A stretch of 64,000 bases of DNA, taken from positions 19,372 to 83,371 of the forward strand of contig CAZMPN010000008.1 in assembly GCA_964568395.1 (NCBI GenBank), given 5' to 3'. The translations under genes and the position numbers were made by a program. Under the pieces are notes generated by a model. The model saw nothing but the letters and a program-made list of their open reading frames with translations. It made no database searches and was not told where the DNA came from. Positions 15,504 to 24,448 of this stretch are shown here, piece by piece (within the stretch, counting starts at the first letter, position 1; every line of letters starts with the position of its first letter). This DNA is from UBA6016 sp964568395. GTDB lineage: Bacteria; Campylobacterota; Campylobacteria; Campylobacterales; UBA6016.

Positions 15504-18248
15504 ATGGATTATAAAGACACCCTTCTTTTACCCGCTACAGACTTCCCTATGAGGGCAAATCTGCCGCAAAACGAACCTAAAAGATATGAGGCATGGAGAA
15601 AAAACGGCGTTTATGGGAGCCTAAAAAGAGGCAAAAAAGCCGACTTTACTCTGCATGACGGCCCTCCGTACGCAAACGGGCATCTACATATCGGCCACGC
15701 GCTCAACAAAACACTAAAAGATATTATCGTAAAGCACAATTTCTTCAAAGGCGCTTCCGTGCGCTTCACTCCGGGTTGGGATTGCCACGGTCTTCCGATA
15801 GAACAGGAGATAGAAAAGGCGCTCGGCAAAGAGAAAAAGGACGCCTTGAAAAAAGAGGAGATAAGGGAGCTTTGCCGCGAGCACGCCAGGAAGTTCGTCG
15901 GTATCCAGATGGGCGAGTTTGAAAAGATGGGCGTGCAGGCCGATTGGGAGACGCCGTACGTTACTATGGATTTTAGATTTGAGGCCAATATATATAAGGC
16001 TCTTTGCGAAGTAGCCAAAGCAGGCCTTCTTGTTGAAAGAAGCAAGCCTGTGTATTGGAGCTGGGCCGCTAAGACAGCTCTTGCAGAGGCGGAAGTGGAG
16101 TACAAAGACAAAGAGGACTACTCAATATTCGTGGCCTTTGAGCTTGGCAAAGAGGCTCTAGCCGCGATAGGCGAGGAGAAGGCGTCTATCGTAATATGGA
16201 CGACTACGCCGTGGACGCTTCCGGCAAACGTCGGTATCTCGCTAAATCCGGAAGAAGAGTATGCCTTGACAACGGACGGTTATATCGTCGCCGCTTCGCT
16301 TGTAGAAAAATGCAAGGCAAACGGGCTTTTTGCGGGCGATGTCAAAAAGACGTTCCCATCTAAAACGCTAGAAAAGCTAACCGCGATAAATCCGCTAAAC
16401 GGCAGAGCCTCTACGATAGTTCTTGGAAGCCACGTAATGGTCGAAGACGGCACAGGGTGCGTGCATACGGCGCCAGGGCACGGCGAAGACGACTATAGGG
16501 TCGGGTTAAAATACAATCTTGACGTAATAATGCCGGTTGACGAAGAGGGTAAATACGACCAGACTATCGTAAAACTAGGGCTTATTCCGAATGCTTCCGA
16601 ATTTGTAGGTATGCATATATTCAAAGCCAACGACATGATAGTCGAAATGCTTGGAGCGGCGGCTCTTAAAGTGTCCAAGTTCATCCACTCCTATCCGCAT
16701 TGTTGGAGAACGCATAAACCGGTGATATATAGAGCTACGAAGCAGTGGTTTATCGCTATGGATGAGAAGCTGGCGAATGATGACAGAACGCTAAGAGAGA
16801 TAGCCCTTGGCGAGATAGAGAAAATAAACTTCTATCCGAAAGCGGGCAAAAACCGTCTAAAGAGCATGATAGAAAACAGGCCGGACTGGTGCATCTCCAG
16901 ACAGAGAGACTGGGGTGTGCCGATAGCGTTTCTTAGGGATAAAAGAACCGGCGAAGCGCTGCTTGACGAGAGGGCGCTCTCTCTTGCGGCCGAGATTTTT
17001 GACGAGCAAGGAGCGGACGCTTGGTACTCCAGGCCTGTCGAGGATTTCTTGCCTTATAGCATGAAGACCGAAGCCGCGAACTACGAAAAAGTGACGGATA
17101 TTCTCGACGTTTGGTTTGATAGCGGCTCGACGTTCTTCTCCGTGTTAAAAAGCGGCGTATACGATGCAGGCGAATATCCGGCCGACGTATATCTGGAGGG
17201 TTCCGACCAGCATAGGGGATGGTTTCAGAGCTCGCTTCTGCTCTCATGCGCCGTCAACAAGCAAGCGCCGTTTAAAAACGTAATTACGCACGGATTTACC
17301 GTAGACGCAAGCGGTCGCAAGATGAGCAAATCGCTCGGCAACGTAGTGGCTCCGGAGGCGATACTAAAAGAGTACGGCAGCGAGATAATGAGGCTTTGGG
17401 TAGCGATGAGCGACTTTACCGACGATGTCAAGGTGTCGACGGAGATACTAAAACAGATTTCGGAGCAATACAGAAAACTAAGAAACTCGTTTAGATTTTT
17501 GCTGGCGAACATCAGCGACCTTGAAGAGCTCTCTCCTCTTGAGACGCTGGGCGAGCTTGACAGATGGATACTCTCCGAGGCAAAAGCCGTATTCGAAGAG
17601 GTGCAAAAAGAGTTCGACTCGTACGAATACGCGAAGGCGATGATCAGGCTAAACGCATTTGTCGTAAGCAAGCTTTCAAACATATATATGGACGTTTGCA
17701 AAGACAGGCTTTACTGTGACGCAAAAAACTCCGAGAGCAGACGCGCTTCGCAGACGGCTATGGCTTTGATACTAAGATCGCTCCTTACTCTCGTGGCGCC
17801 TATACTTACTTATACGGCCGATGAGGTGGTAGAGTATATGCCTCAGTTTTTGAGAGAGGGCCAGACGAGCGTATTCGGGCTTGTTTCAAAGGAGCTTGTG
17901 AGCGTAAAATCGGATATGGACGCGGCAAGACTGCTTGAAATAAGGGACGGCTTCTTTGAGGCCGTAGAGAAGTTCAAAAAAGAGGGAAGCGTAAAAAGCA
18001 CGCTTGAGCTGGCTCTTGGTCTACCAAAAGGCTTTGAGGGGCTAAATAGCGAAAAAGATATGGAAGATTTCTTCCTTGTGAGCGCTCTTTGCGAAAAAGA
18101 TGAAGGAGAAGCGCTGGCGACTTTCGACGTTGGAGGAAAAGAGTTTAGCGTAATGAAATCCGCAAAACATAAGTGCCCTAGATGCTGGAGGTATGCTTCC
18201 GACTCAGAGGAAGGGCTATGTCCTAGATGCGAAAAGGCGCTATCTTGA
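15504..18248 (+). CDS. ileS: Isoleucyl-tRNA synthetase
   Basis: 914 residues from ATG 15504 (CGGAG upstream; an earlier in-frame start at 15417 is less likely). Class I synthetase: HIGH at residues 62-65 (HLHIGHAL), editing domain with WTTTPWTLP and GTGCVHTAPGHGEDDY, KMSKS at 606-610 (GRKMSKSLGN), and a C-terminal zinc finger CPRCWRY...LCPRCEKAL. First gene of a long operon; its TGA overlaps the TTG start of the next small ORF. Confidence 0.97.
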   Translation: MDYKDTLLLPATDFPMRANLPQNEPKRYEAWRKNGVYGSLKRGKKADFTLHDGPPYANGHLHIGHALNKTLKDIIVKHNFFKGASVRFTPGWDCHGLPIEQEIEKALGKEKKDALKKEEIRELCREHARKFVGIQMGEFEKMGVQADWETPYVTMDFRFEANIYKALCEVAKAGLLVERSKPVYWSWAAKTALAEAEVEYKDKEDYSIFVAFELGKEALAAIGEEKASIVIWTTTPWTLPANVGISLNPEEEYALTTDGYIVAASLVEKCKANGLFAGDVKKTFPSKTLEKLTAINPLNGRASTIVLGSHVMVEDGTGCVHTAPGHGEDDYRVGLKYNLDVIMPVDEEGKYDQTIVKLGLIPNASEFVGMHIFKANDMIVEMLGAAALKVSKFIHSYPHCWRTHKPVIYRATKQWFIAMDEKLANDDRTLREIALGEIEKINFYPKAGKNRLKSMIENRPDWCISRQRDWGVPIAFLRDKRTGEALLDERALSLAAEIFDEQGADAWYSRPVEDFLPYSMKTEAANYEKVTDILDVWFDSGSTFFSVLKSGVYDAGEYPADVYLEGSDQHRGWFQSSLLLSCAVNKQAPFKNVITHGFTVDASGRKMSKSLGNVVAPEAILKEYGSEIMRLWVAMSDFTDDVKVSTEILKQISEQYRKLRNSFRFLLANISDLEELSPLETLGELDRWILSEAKAVFEEVQKEFDSYEYAKAMIRLNAFVVSKLSNIYMDVCKDRLYCDAKNSESRRASQTAMALILRSLLTLVAPILTYTADEVVEYMPQFLREGQTSVFGLVSKELVSVKSDMDAARLLEIRDGFFEAVEKFKKEGSVKSTLELALGLPKGFEGLNSEKDMEDFFLVSALCEKDEGEALATFDVGGKEFSVMKSAKHKCPRCWRYASDSEEGLCPRCEKALS

Positions 18249-18382
18249 ATCTAGCCGATGCGGTACCGTTCTGGGTAGTTGTCGCAGGCTGCGCAACTCT
18301 CGCTGTTATTTTTATAGTCGGCGTATTTTTTGTAAAAAAACATCCGAAAGCAAATAAGGAAAATAGTAATGATAACGTTTAA
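18245..18382 (+). CDS. 45-residue single-pass membrane protein between ileS and gatA
   Basis: TTG start at 18245 overlaps the ileS stop (cTTGA), suggesting translational coupling; TAA at 18380-18382 lies inside the start of gatA (ATG 18369). The peptide begins MNLADAVPFWVVVAGCATLA, forms one transmembrane helix (about 9-31) and ends in a Lys/Asn-rich tail. From memory, C. jejuni has a small hydrophobic protein gene at the same place (Cj1060c between ileS and gatA), which supports it as real. Function unknown. Confidence 0.7.
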   Translation: MNLADAVPFWVVVAGCATLAVIFIVGVFFVKKHPKANKENSNDNV

Positions 18383-19724
18383 AGAGGCTCTTAAACTAGG
18401 CGGAGAGGATCTTGCCGGATTAAAACAAGACCTTAAAAAAAGAGTGGAAGAAACCAAGGATATAAACGCTTATGTCGGCTTTGAGGAGGCCGGAGAGGGT
18501 GTGCCGGTGCTCGTAAAAGACAACATAAACGTGAAGGGGTGGGGGATTACCTGCGCCAGCAATATCCTAAAAGGATATGTGTCGCCTTACAACGCCACCG
18601 CGATAGAAAATCTCCTCGCTAGCGGCTGCTCGCTTTTTGGCCGTGCCAATATGGACGAGTTTGCGATGGGTAGCACTACGGAGAGCAGCGTATACGGCAG
18701 AACGCTAAACCCACATAATAAATTAAGGGTTCCGGGCGGAAGCTCAGGCGGCTCGGCTGCCGCCGTGGCGAACGGCTCGGCTATAGCGGCTCTGGGGAGC
18801 GACACGGGCGGCAGTATCAGACAGCCTGCGGCTCTTTGCGGATGCGTCGGTATGAAGCCGACATACGGCAGGGTGAGCAGATACGGTTTGGTTGCTTACG
18901 GCTCCAGCCTCGATCAGATAGGAGCTTTCGGCAGGAGCGTGGAAGATACGGCGCTGCTTTACGACAAAATAGCCGGTTTTGATCCAAAGGACTCGACGAG
19001 CGCGAATGTAGAGCACGTAACGACGGCCGACAAAATAGACAAAAAACGCAAATTGACGTTTGCCGTGGTGGAAAACTATGTAGAACAGGCTAGCGACGAC
19101 ATAAGAGAGTCTATAAAAAACGTCATCAAGGAACTTGAAAAAGCCGGACATAAAGTAATTTACAAAAATCTGCTAAACTCAAAATACGACGTTGCGGCCT
19201 ACTATGTAACGGCTACGGCGGAAGCGGCTACGAACTTGCAAAGGTTCGACGGCGTAAGATACGGCTACAGGGCGGAGTCAAAAAGCGTCGCCGAGATGTT
19301 TGTCAAGACCAGAAGCGAGGGGTTTGGCAGCGAAGTGCAAAGAAGAATACTTCTGGGCAACTTCGTACTATCTAGCGGATATTACGACGCTTATTACGTC
19401 AAAGCTCAAAAAGCTAGGGAGTTTATAAAAAACGAATATCTCTCCATTTTTAAAGAGGCAGATATCGTGATAATGCCGGTAACGCCTAGCAGCGCGTTTG
19501 AGTTTAACTCGTTCAAGGAGCCTCTCGAGATGTATCTGGAGGATATATATACGATTAGCGTAAATCTTGCCGGACTTCCAGGAATATCGGTGCCGACGGG
19601 ATACGATAAGCAGAAACTGCCGATAGGAGTTCAGCTTTTGGCTTCGCATTTTGAGGAGCAAAAGCTATTTGACGCGGCTTCCATAGTCGAAGATATTTGC
19701 GCATACAAAAATAATTTAATATAA
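18369..19724 (+). CDS. gatA: Glutamyl-tRNA(Gln) amidotransferase subunit A
   Basis: 451 residues; amidase subunit of GatCAB, which converts Glu-tRNA(Gln) (and Asp-tRNA(Asn)) to the amidated form in bacteria without GlnRS/AsnRS. The amidase signature Ser-Ser-Lys triad is visible: LVKDNINVKG, GGSSGGSAAAV and GSDTGGSIRQPAALCG. ATG 18369 is preceded by AAGGA and overlaps the 3' end of the small membrane ORF by 14 nt. Confidence 0.97.
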   Translation: MITFKEALKLGGEDLAGLKQDLKKRVEETKDINAYVGFEEAGEGVPVLVKDNINVKGWGITCASNILKGYVSPYNATAIENLLASGCSLFGRANMDEFAMGSTTESSVYGRTLNPHNKLRVPGGSSGGSAAAVANGSAIAALGSDTGGSIRQPAALCGCVGMKPTYGRVSRYGLVAYGSSLDQIGAFGRSVEDTALLYDKIAGFDPKDSTSANVEHVTTADKIDKKRKLTFAVVENYVEQASDDIRESIKNVIKELEKAGHKVIYKNLLNSKYDVAAYYVTATAEAATNLQRFDGVRYGYRAESKSVAEMFVKTRSEGFGSEVQRRILLGNFVLSSGYYDAYYVKAQKAREFIKNEYLSIFKEADIVIMPVTPSSAFEFNSFKEPLEMYLEDIYTISVNLAGLPGISVPTGYDKQKLPIGVQLLASHFEEQKLFDAASIVEDICAYKNNLI

Positions 19725-19737
19725 GAAGGAGATGGAT

Positions 19738-21189
19738 ATGAAAATTAAAAAAAGAGCCCTAACATTTGAGGACGTGCTTTTAGTCCCTAAATATTCGGAA
19801 ATTTTGCCAAAAAACGTAGACATCTCCAGTAGGCTTACCAAAAACATAACGCTTAACGCCCCTATCGTCTCCGCCGCGATGGATACCGTAACCGAATATG
19901 AGGCGGCTATAGCGATGGCTAGAGTCGGCGGTATCGGTATAATCCATAAGAATATGGATATAGAGTCCCAGGTAAAGCAGGTAAAAAGAGTCAAAAAAAG
20001 CGAAAACGGCATGATAGTGGATCCGATCTCTTTTAAGGAGGGCACTACGCTTGAAGAGGCTATGTATCTGCTAAACGAGTTTCATATCTCCGGCGCGCCT
20101 GTGATAGACGATTACGGCAAGCTTGTCGGTATATGCACAAACAGGGATATGAGGTTTGAGGTTGACCCGAAAAGAAAGCTTGGCGAGATAATGACCAGGG
20201 TGCCGCTGGTTACCGCAATGGTCGGCGTATCGATAGACGAAGCGGCAAAAATACTCCATAAGCATAAAATCGAAAAGCTTCCTATAGTGGATGAAAATAA
20301 CGTGCTTAAAGGCCTTATTACGATCAAAGATATCAAAAAGAGAATCGAGTATCCGCATGCGAACAAAGATGATTTCGGCAGACTAAGGGTTGGAGCCGCC
20401 ATCGGCGTCGGGCAGTTTGACAGGGCGGAAGCGCTAGTAAACGCCGGCGTGGACGTGTTGGTGCTGGACTCTGCGCATGGACACTCAAAAGGCATCATCG
20501 ATACGGTAAGGGAGCTAAAATCCAGATTTGCCGTAGAGGTCATAGCCGGAAACATAGCGACGGCGGAAGCCGCTAGGGATTTGATAGCGGCTGGCGCGGA
20601 CGGCGTTAAGGTGGGTATCGGACCAGGAAGTATATGCACGACTAGAATAGTAGCCGGCGTAGGCGTGCCGCAAATAACGGCTATTATGGACGTGGCGGAA
20701 GAGGCCAGAAAGCACGGTGTGCCGGTAATAGCGGACGGCGGCATCAAGTATTCTGGCGACCTTGCAAAAGCTATAGCGGCTGGTGCATCTAGCGTTATGG
20801 TGGGCTCTATGCTTGCCGGAACCGAAGAGAGCCCTGGCGAGACTATAATGTATCAAGGCAGAAAATATAAGGCGTACAGAGGCATGGGAAGTATCGGCGC
20901 GATGCAAAAGGGTTCGAACGACAGATATTTCCAAGAGGGAACCGCCGCCGACAAACTAGTTCCGGAAGGCATCGAAGGCCAAGTGCCGTATAGAGGCCAT
21001 ATCCACGAGATAGTTTACCAGATGATAGGCGGACTACGTTCTTCCATGGGTTATCTCGGCGCAAAAGACGTTCTTGACTACCAAGAAAAAGCCGAATTTG
21101 TAGAGATTACGAGCGCGGGCCTTAGAGAGAGCCATGTGCATGACGTATTCATAACAAAAGAGGCGCCAAACTACCACGAGAGCAGATAA
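19738..21189 (+). CDS. guaB: IMP dehydrogenase
   Basis: 483 residues; NAD-dependent oxidation of IMP to XMP, first step to GMP. Catalytic Cys300 in IGPGSICTTR; Bateman module of two CBS domains between about residues 90 and 205; flap RYFQEG and EGQVPYRG. Start ATG 19738 preferred over ATG 19732 because AAGGAG (19726-19731) directly abuts the earlier codon and is 6 nt from the later one. Confidence 0.97.
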   Translation: MKIKKRALTFEDVLLVPKYSEILPKNVDISSRLTKNITLNAPIVSAAMDTVTEYEAAIAMARVGGIGIIHKNMDIESQVKQVKRVKKSENGMIVDPISFKEGTTLEEAMYLLNEFHISGAPVIDDYGKLVGICTNRDMRFEVDPKRKLGEIMTRVPLVTAMVGVSIDEAAKILHKHKIEKLPIVDENNVLKGLITIKDIKKRIEYPHANKDDFGRLRVGAAIGVGQFDRAEALVNAGVDVLVLDSAHGHSKGIIDTVRELKSRFAVEVIAGNIATAEAARDLIAAGADGVKVGIGPGSICTTRIVAGVGVPQITAIMDVAEEARKHGVPVIADGGIKYSGDLAKAIAAGASSVMVGSMLAGTEESPGETIMYQGRKYKAYRGMGSIGAMQKGSNDRYFQEGTAADKLVPEGIEGQVPYRGHIHEIVYQMIGGLRSSMGYLGAKDVLDYQEKAEFVEITSAGLRESHVHDVFITKEAPNYHESR

Positions 21190-21197
21190 CAAAAAAA

Positions 21198-22304
21198 GTG
21201 CAGATCACAACTAATACGATCGACTTCAGTACCCCGCTATATCTAGACAGCGGGCGGATACTTGAGCCATACCGGATGGTATACGAAACGTACGGAGAGC
21301 CAAATGAGGACAAAAGCAACGTAATAGTCGTATGTCATGCGTTTTCAGGCTCGCACCATGCGGCAGGCAGATACTCGGAGGGAGAGAAGCCCGGCTGGTG
21401 GGATGCGCTAATCGGGGACGGCAAGGCCGTGGATACGACAAAATACTATGTAGTATGCGTCAATGTCATTGGAAGCTGCTATGGCACGACCGGCCCAAAA
21501 AGCGAAAACCCAAAAACAGGCAGATCGTACGGCCTTAAATTCCCGGTTATAACAATCAGGGATATGGTCAGGGCGCAAAAAACGCTTTTCGCTAGACTCG
21601 GAATATTCAAAGCCAAGGCGATAATAGGCGGCTCCATGGGCGGTATGCAGGCGCTCTCTTTTGCCGTCGAATATCCTGATTTTGCCGAGATAGTTATACC
21701 TATGGCGGCTACGCACGCTACAAGCCCCTGGGTCATAGCGCTAAACAAAGTAGCGCAATCGGCTCTGCTTGCAGACCCTGCGTTCGACAACGGCAACTAC
21801 GATATTGAGGAGATAAGACAAAACGGACTTCCGGGATTGTCCGCGGCCAGGATGGCCGGATACCTAGGATATATAAGTCCGGGCGGAATGAGCGGAAAGT
21901 TTGGGCGAAACTATGTCGCAAACGACGGCCTTTTCGAGCTTTTCGGGCAGTTTGAAGTCGAGAGGTATCTGGATTATAACGGCAACAACTTCGTAAAATG
22001 GTTTGATCCGCTCTCTCTTTTGTATCTGACAAAGGCGATCAATATTTTTGACGTCGCCTATGGGTATGATACGCTAGAGGACGCTCTCGCAAGGATAGAG
22101 AGCTCCTTGTATCTGCTCTCCTTCAAAGGCGATACGATGTTTTTCCCGTCAGAGATGCAAAATATCGCAAAAGTGATGCAAAAGCAGGGCAAGGAGAACG
22201 TCTCTTATATATGTATCGATTCCGATTACGGGCATGATGCGTTTTTGGTTGAAGTAGAAAAGTTTGCCGATTTGGTGGCGGATATTTTGGAAGGAAAAGT
22301 ATGA
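21198..22304 (+). CDS. metX: Homoserine O-acetyltransferase
   Basis: 368 residues, alpha/beta hydrolase of the MetX family, making O-acetyl (or O-succinyl) homoserine for methionine synthesis by direct sulfhydrylation. Nucleophile S146 in IGGSMGGMQAL; the other triad members are in DGDTMFFPS-like (KGDTMFFPSEM) and DYGHDAFL; family block CHAFSGSHHAAG. GTG start 21198. Its TGA overlaps the xseB ATG (ATGA). Confidence 0.95.
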   Translation: MQITTNTIDFSTPLYLDSGRILEPYRMVYETYGEPNEDKSNVIVVCHAFSGSHHAAGRYSEGEKPGWWDALIGDGKAVDTTKYYVVCVNVIGSCYGTTGPKSENPKTGRSYGLKFPVITIRDMVRAQKTLFARLGIFKAKAIIGGSMGGMQALSFAVEYPDFAEIVIPMAATHATSPWVIALNKVAQSALLADPAFDNGNYDIEEIRQNGLPGLSAARMAGYLGYISPGGMSGKFGRNYVANDGLFELFGQFEVERYLDYNGNNFVKWFDPLSLLYLTKAINIFDVAYGYDTLEDALARIESSLYLLSFKGDTMFFPSEMQNIAKVMQKQGKENVSYICIDSDYGHDAFLVEVEKFADLVADILEGKV

Positions 22305-22495
22305 GCGAGAAAAAGTCGTTTGAAACAGAACTAGACGAGGCTAAAGAGCTTTTAAAGGAGCTCTCCAATCCCGAAATCACGCTTGAAAAGAGCGTAGAGG
22401 TCTACAAAGAGGGGATAAAAAAGCTTGAGAGCGCGTCAAAGATGCTGGAAGAGGCAAAGCTTCAGATAGAAGAATTCTCGAAAAAAGACGCATAG
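22301..22495 (+). CDS. xseB: Exodeoxyribonuclease VII small subunit
   Basis: 64 residues, the usual size. Two-helix hairpin with the family pattern FETELDEAKELLKELSNPEI and LEKSVEVYKEGIKKLE. Partners XseA (not in this window) in single-strand DNA degradation. ATGA overlap with metX implies coupling. Confidence 0.92.
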   Translation: MSEKKSFETELDEAKELLKELSNPEITLEKSVEVYKEGIKKLESASKMLEEAKLQIEEFSKKDA

Positions 22496-22498
22496 CAA

Positions 22499-23308
22499 GT
22501 GGAAGAAAGAGTATTAAGCGTCGCCGCCGTACAGCTGCCGTCCCTGCCGATAGAAAAAGCAAAGCTGGATTACTATCTGGCTATCGCCAAAAGCAAAAAA
22601 GTATCGTTAATAGTCTTGGCCGAGTACGTAACGAACCTTTTTTTCAAAGAGCTTGAAAAGACTCCGCTCGGTCTCATAGAAGACCAGGCTCAAAAACAAA
22701 AAGATAACCTGCTGAACCTATCCAGAGTCTATAATATCACAATCGTATCCCCTCTTGTCTGGGTGGAGAAAAAAAAGATATATAAACTTATCGGCGTTTT
22801 TGACAGGGGATCCTTTAAGGCTTTCGAGCAGCAGCTTTTAATGCCTTATTCGCACTGGAACGAAAGAGGCTTTTTTGATGAAGGGTGCTGCCACAAGACG
22901 CCAGGCTTCATAACCGTAGACGGTTTCAAGATAGCCGTGGTAGGCGGATTTGAGCTACATTTCGACGCGATCTGGCAAAAGATACAAGCCAAAAAGGCCG
23001 ACTTGGTGCTTTTGCCTACCGCCTCCACGTTTGAAAGCAGAAGCAGATGGCGTGAAATAACAAAAAGCAGGGCGTTTCTTGCAAATACATATATTCTCCG
23101 CGCAAACAGGGTCGGAGAGTTTGAATCCAAAGAGGGGAAATGGAGTTTTTACGGCGATAGCTTCGTGGTAAATCCATACGGCGAGATAGAGTCCGCTCTT
23201 GGTTCAAACGAGGAGATACTGATAGCCGAAATATCCAAAAAAGAGCTATCGAACGCTAGAAGAACATGGGCTTTCGGAAAAATATCATCTACGATCGGAA
23301 ATCTATAA
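22499..23308 (+). CDS. Nitrilase-superfamily protein lacking catalytic Cys and Lys
   Basis: 269 residues with the carbon-nitrogen hydrolase fold: VAAVQLPSLP start, first catalytic Glu kept (E42 in VLAEYV), structural Glu in WNERGFF, and late block YGDSFVVNPYGEI. The Lys position (usually YRKxHL) reads FEQQLL (Q111), and the Cys position (usually ICYDLRF) reads GGFELHF (G150). Two of three catalytic residues are therefore missing, so classical amidase/nitrilase chemistry is unlikely; a binding or structural role is inferred. GTG start at 22499, 3 nt after xseB; its stop overlaps the next start (TAATG). A homologue occupies the same operon in relatives (Cj1056c, from memory). Confidence 0.85.
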   Translation: MEERVLSVAAVQLPSLPIEKAKLDYYLAIAKSKKVSLIVLAEYVTNLFFKELEKTPLGLIEDQAQKQKDNLLNLSRVYNITIVSPLVWVEKKKIYKLIGVFDRGSFKAFEQQLLMPYSHWNERGFFDEGCCHKTPGFITVDGFKIAVVGGFELHFDAIWQKIQAKKADLVLLPTASTFESRSRWREITKSRAFLANTYILRANRVGEFESKEGKWSFYGDSFVVNPYGEIESALGSNEEILIAEISKKELSNARRTWAFGKISSTIGNL

Positions 23309-24438
23309 TGAAATTTGAAAGTTATCCATTTGAAAAACTAACGGCGCTTATAAAGGACGTAAATCCACAGTCTGGATATTCGCCGCTAAAATTAACCATC
23401 GGCGAGCCGCAGTTTGATACGCCGAGCTTCATCAGGGATAGGCTTTGTGAGACTTCGCATACGCTGAATAAATATCCAAAGACCGCTGGAGAGGATGAGC
23501 TTAGAAGCGCGATGCACGGTTTCGTGCACAGAAATTTCGGCGTAGAATTAAAAAACGGCGAGCTTATTCCGACACTCGGCACCAGAGAGGTTTTATTCAA
23601 TTTCCCGCAGTTTTTCCTATTCGGCAAAGAAAAGCCTATGATGGCATATCCGAATCCTTTTTATCAGATATACGAAGGGGCGGCGATAGCTTCCGGGGCC
23701 CAAGTGCTTCATATGAATTTAAGAAGCGAAAACAGGTTTTTGCCGAGCCTCGATGAGCTAAAAGAACATATCAAAAACGGCAAAAAGCCAAACATCGTGA
23801 TACTAAACTCCCCTAACAACCCGACTGCCGCCGTGATGGATATGGAAGAGCTGAAAACCTGGATGCTGGCCGCGTTAGAGCACGACTTTCTTTTGGTAAA
23901 CGACGAGTGCTACAACCAGATATATTTCGATAAACGTCCGCCTAGCCTCCTTGAGGCCGCGATTGCCGTAGGCAATGGGAGTTTCAAAAACTGCATAGTG
24001 CTAAACTCTATATCAAAACGCTCAAGCGCCCCCGGCCTTAGAAGCGGATTTATAGCGGGAGACAGCGAAATACTAAAAGAGTATATGAAATACCGCACAT
24101 ACGTAGGGGCTGCCAACGGCCTTCCTATGCAGTATGCAGCCGCCGTCGCCTGGAATGACGAAGAGCACGTAATTGAAGCCAGATATAAATATAGGCAAAA
24201 CTTCGAGATAGCGAAAAAATATCTAGGCGCCCCCATAGCAGACGCTACTTTTTATATATGGTTTGCCGTCGGCAACGGCGTAGAGTTCGCAAAAGAGCTA
24301 TATAGGCAAAAAAACGTGCTGGTATTGCCGGGAAGCTTTCTGGCCCGCGGTTTCGCCGACGAATATGTGCGTATAGCTCTCGTGGAAAGCCCCGACAAAA
24401 CGGAAGAAGCGATAAAGAGATTAAGAGATTTTTTATAA
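23308..24438 (+). CDS. dapC: Succinyldiaminopimelate transaminase (class I/II aminotransferase)
   Basis: 376 residues, fold-type I PLP aminotransferase. The PLP lysine is in NSISKRSSAPGLRSGFIAGD, Asp/Tyr block NDECYNQIYF, and NSPNNPTAAV. Assigned to lysine/diaminopimelate synthesis (DapC) because the same gene precedes murC in related genomes; substrate is inferred. ATG 23308 overlaps the previous stop by one base. Confidence 0.85.
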   Translation: MKFESYPFEKLTALIKDVNPQSGYSPLKLTIGEPQFDTPSFIRDRLCETSHTLNKYPKTAGEDELRSAMHGFVHRNFGVELKNGELIPTLGTREVLFNFPQFFLFGKEKPMMAYPNPFYQIYEGAAIASGAQVLHMNLRSENRFLPSLDELKEHIKNGKKPNIVILNSPNNPTAAVMDMEELKTWMLAALEHDFLLVNDECYNQIYFDKRPPSLLEAAIAVGNGSFKNCIVLNSISKRSSAPGLRSGFIAGDSEILKEYMKYRTYVGAANGLPMQYAAAVAWNDEEHVIEARYKYRQNFEIAKKYLGAPIADATFYIWFAVGNGVEFAKELYRQKNVLVLPGSFLARGFADEYVRIALVESPDKTEEAIKRLRDFL

Positions 24439-24448
24439 GGGATAACAG

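Noticed and set aside
20112..20747. 211-codon minus-strand ORF within guaB
   Set aside because: Shadow of guaB; Ser/Thr/Pro-rich with no homology signal.
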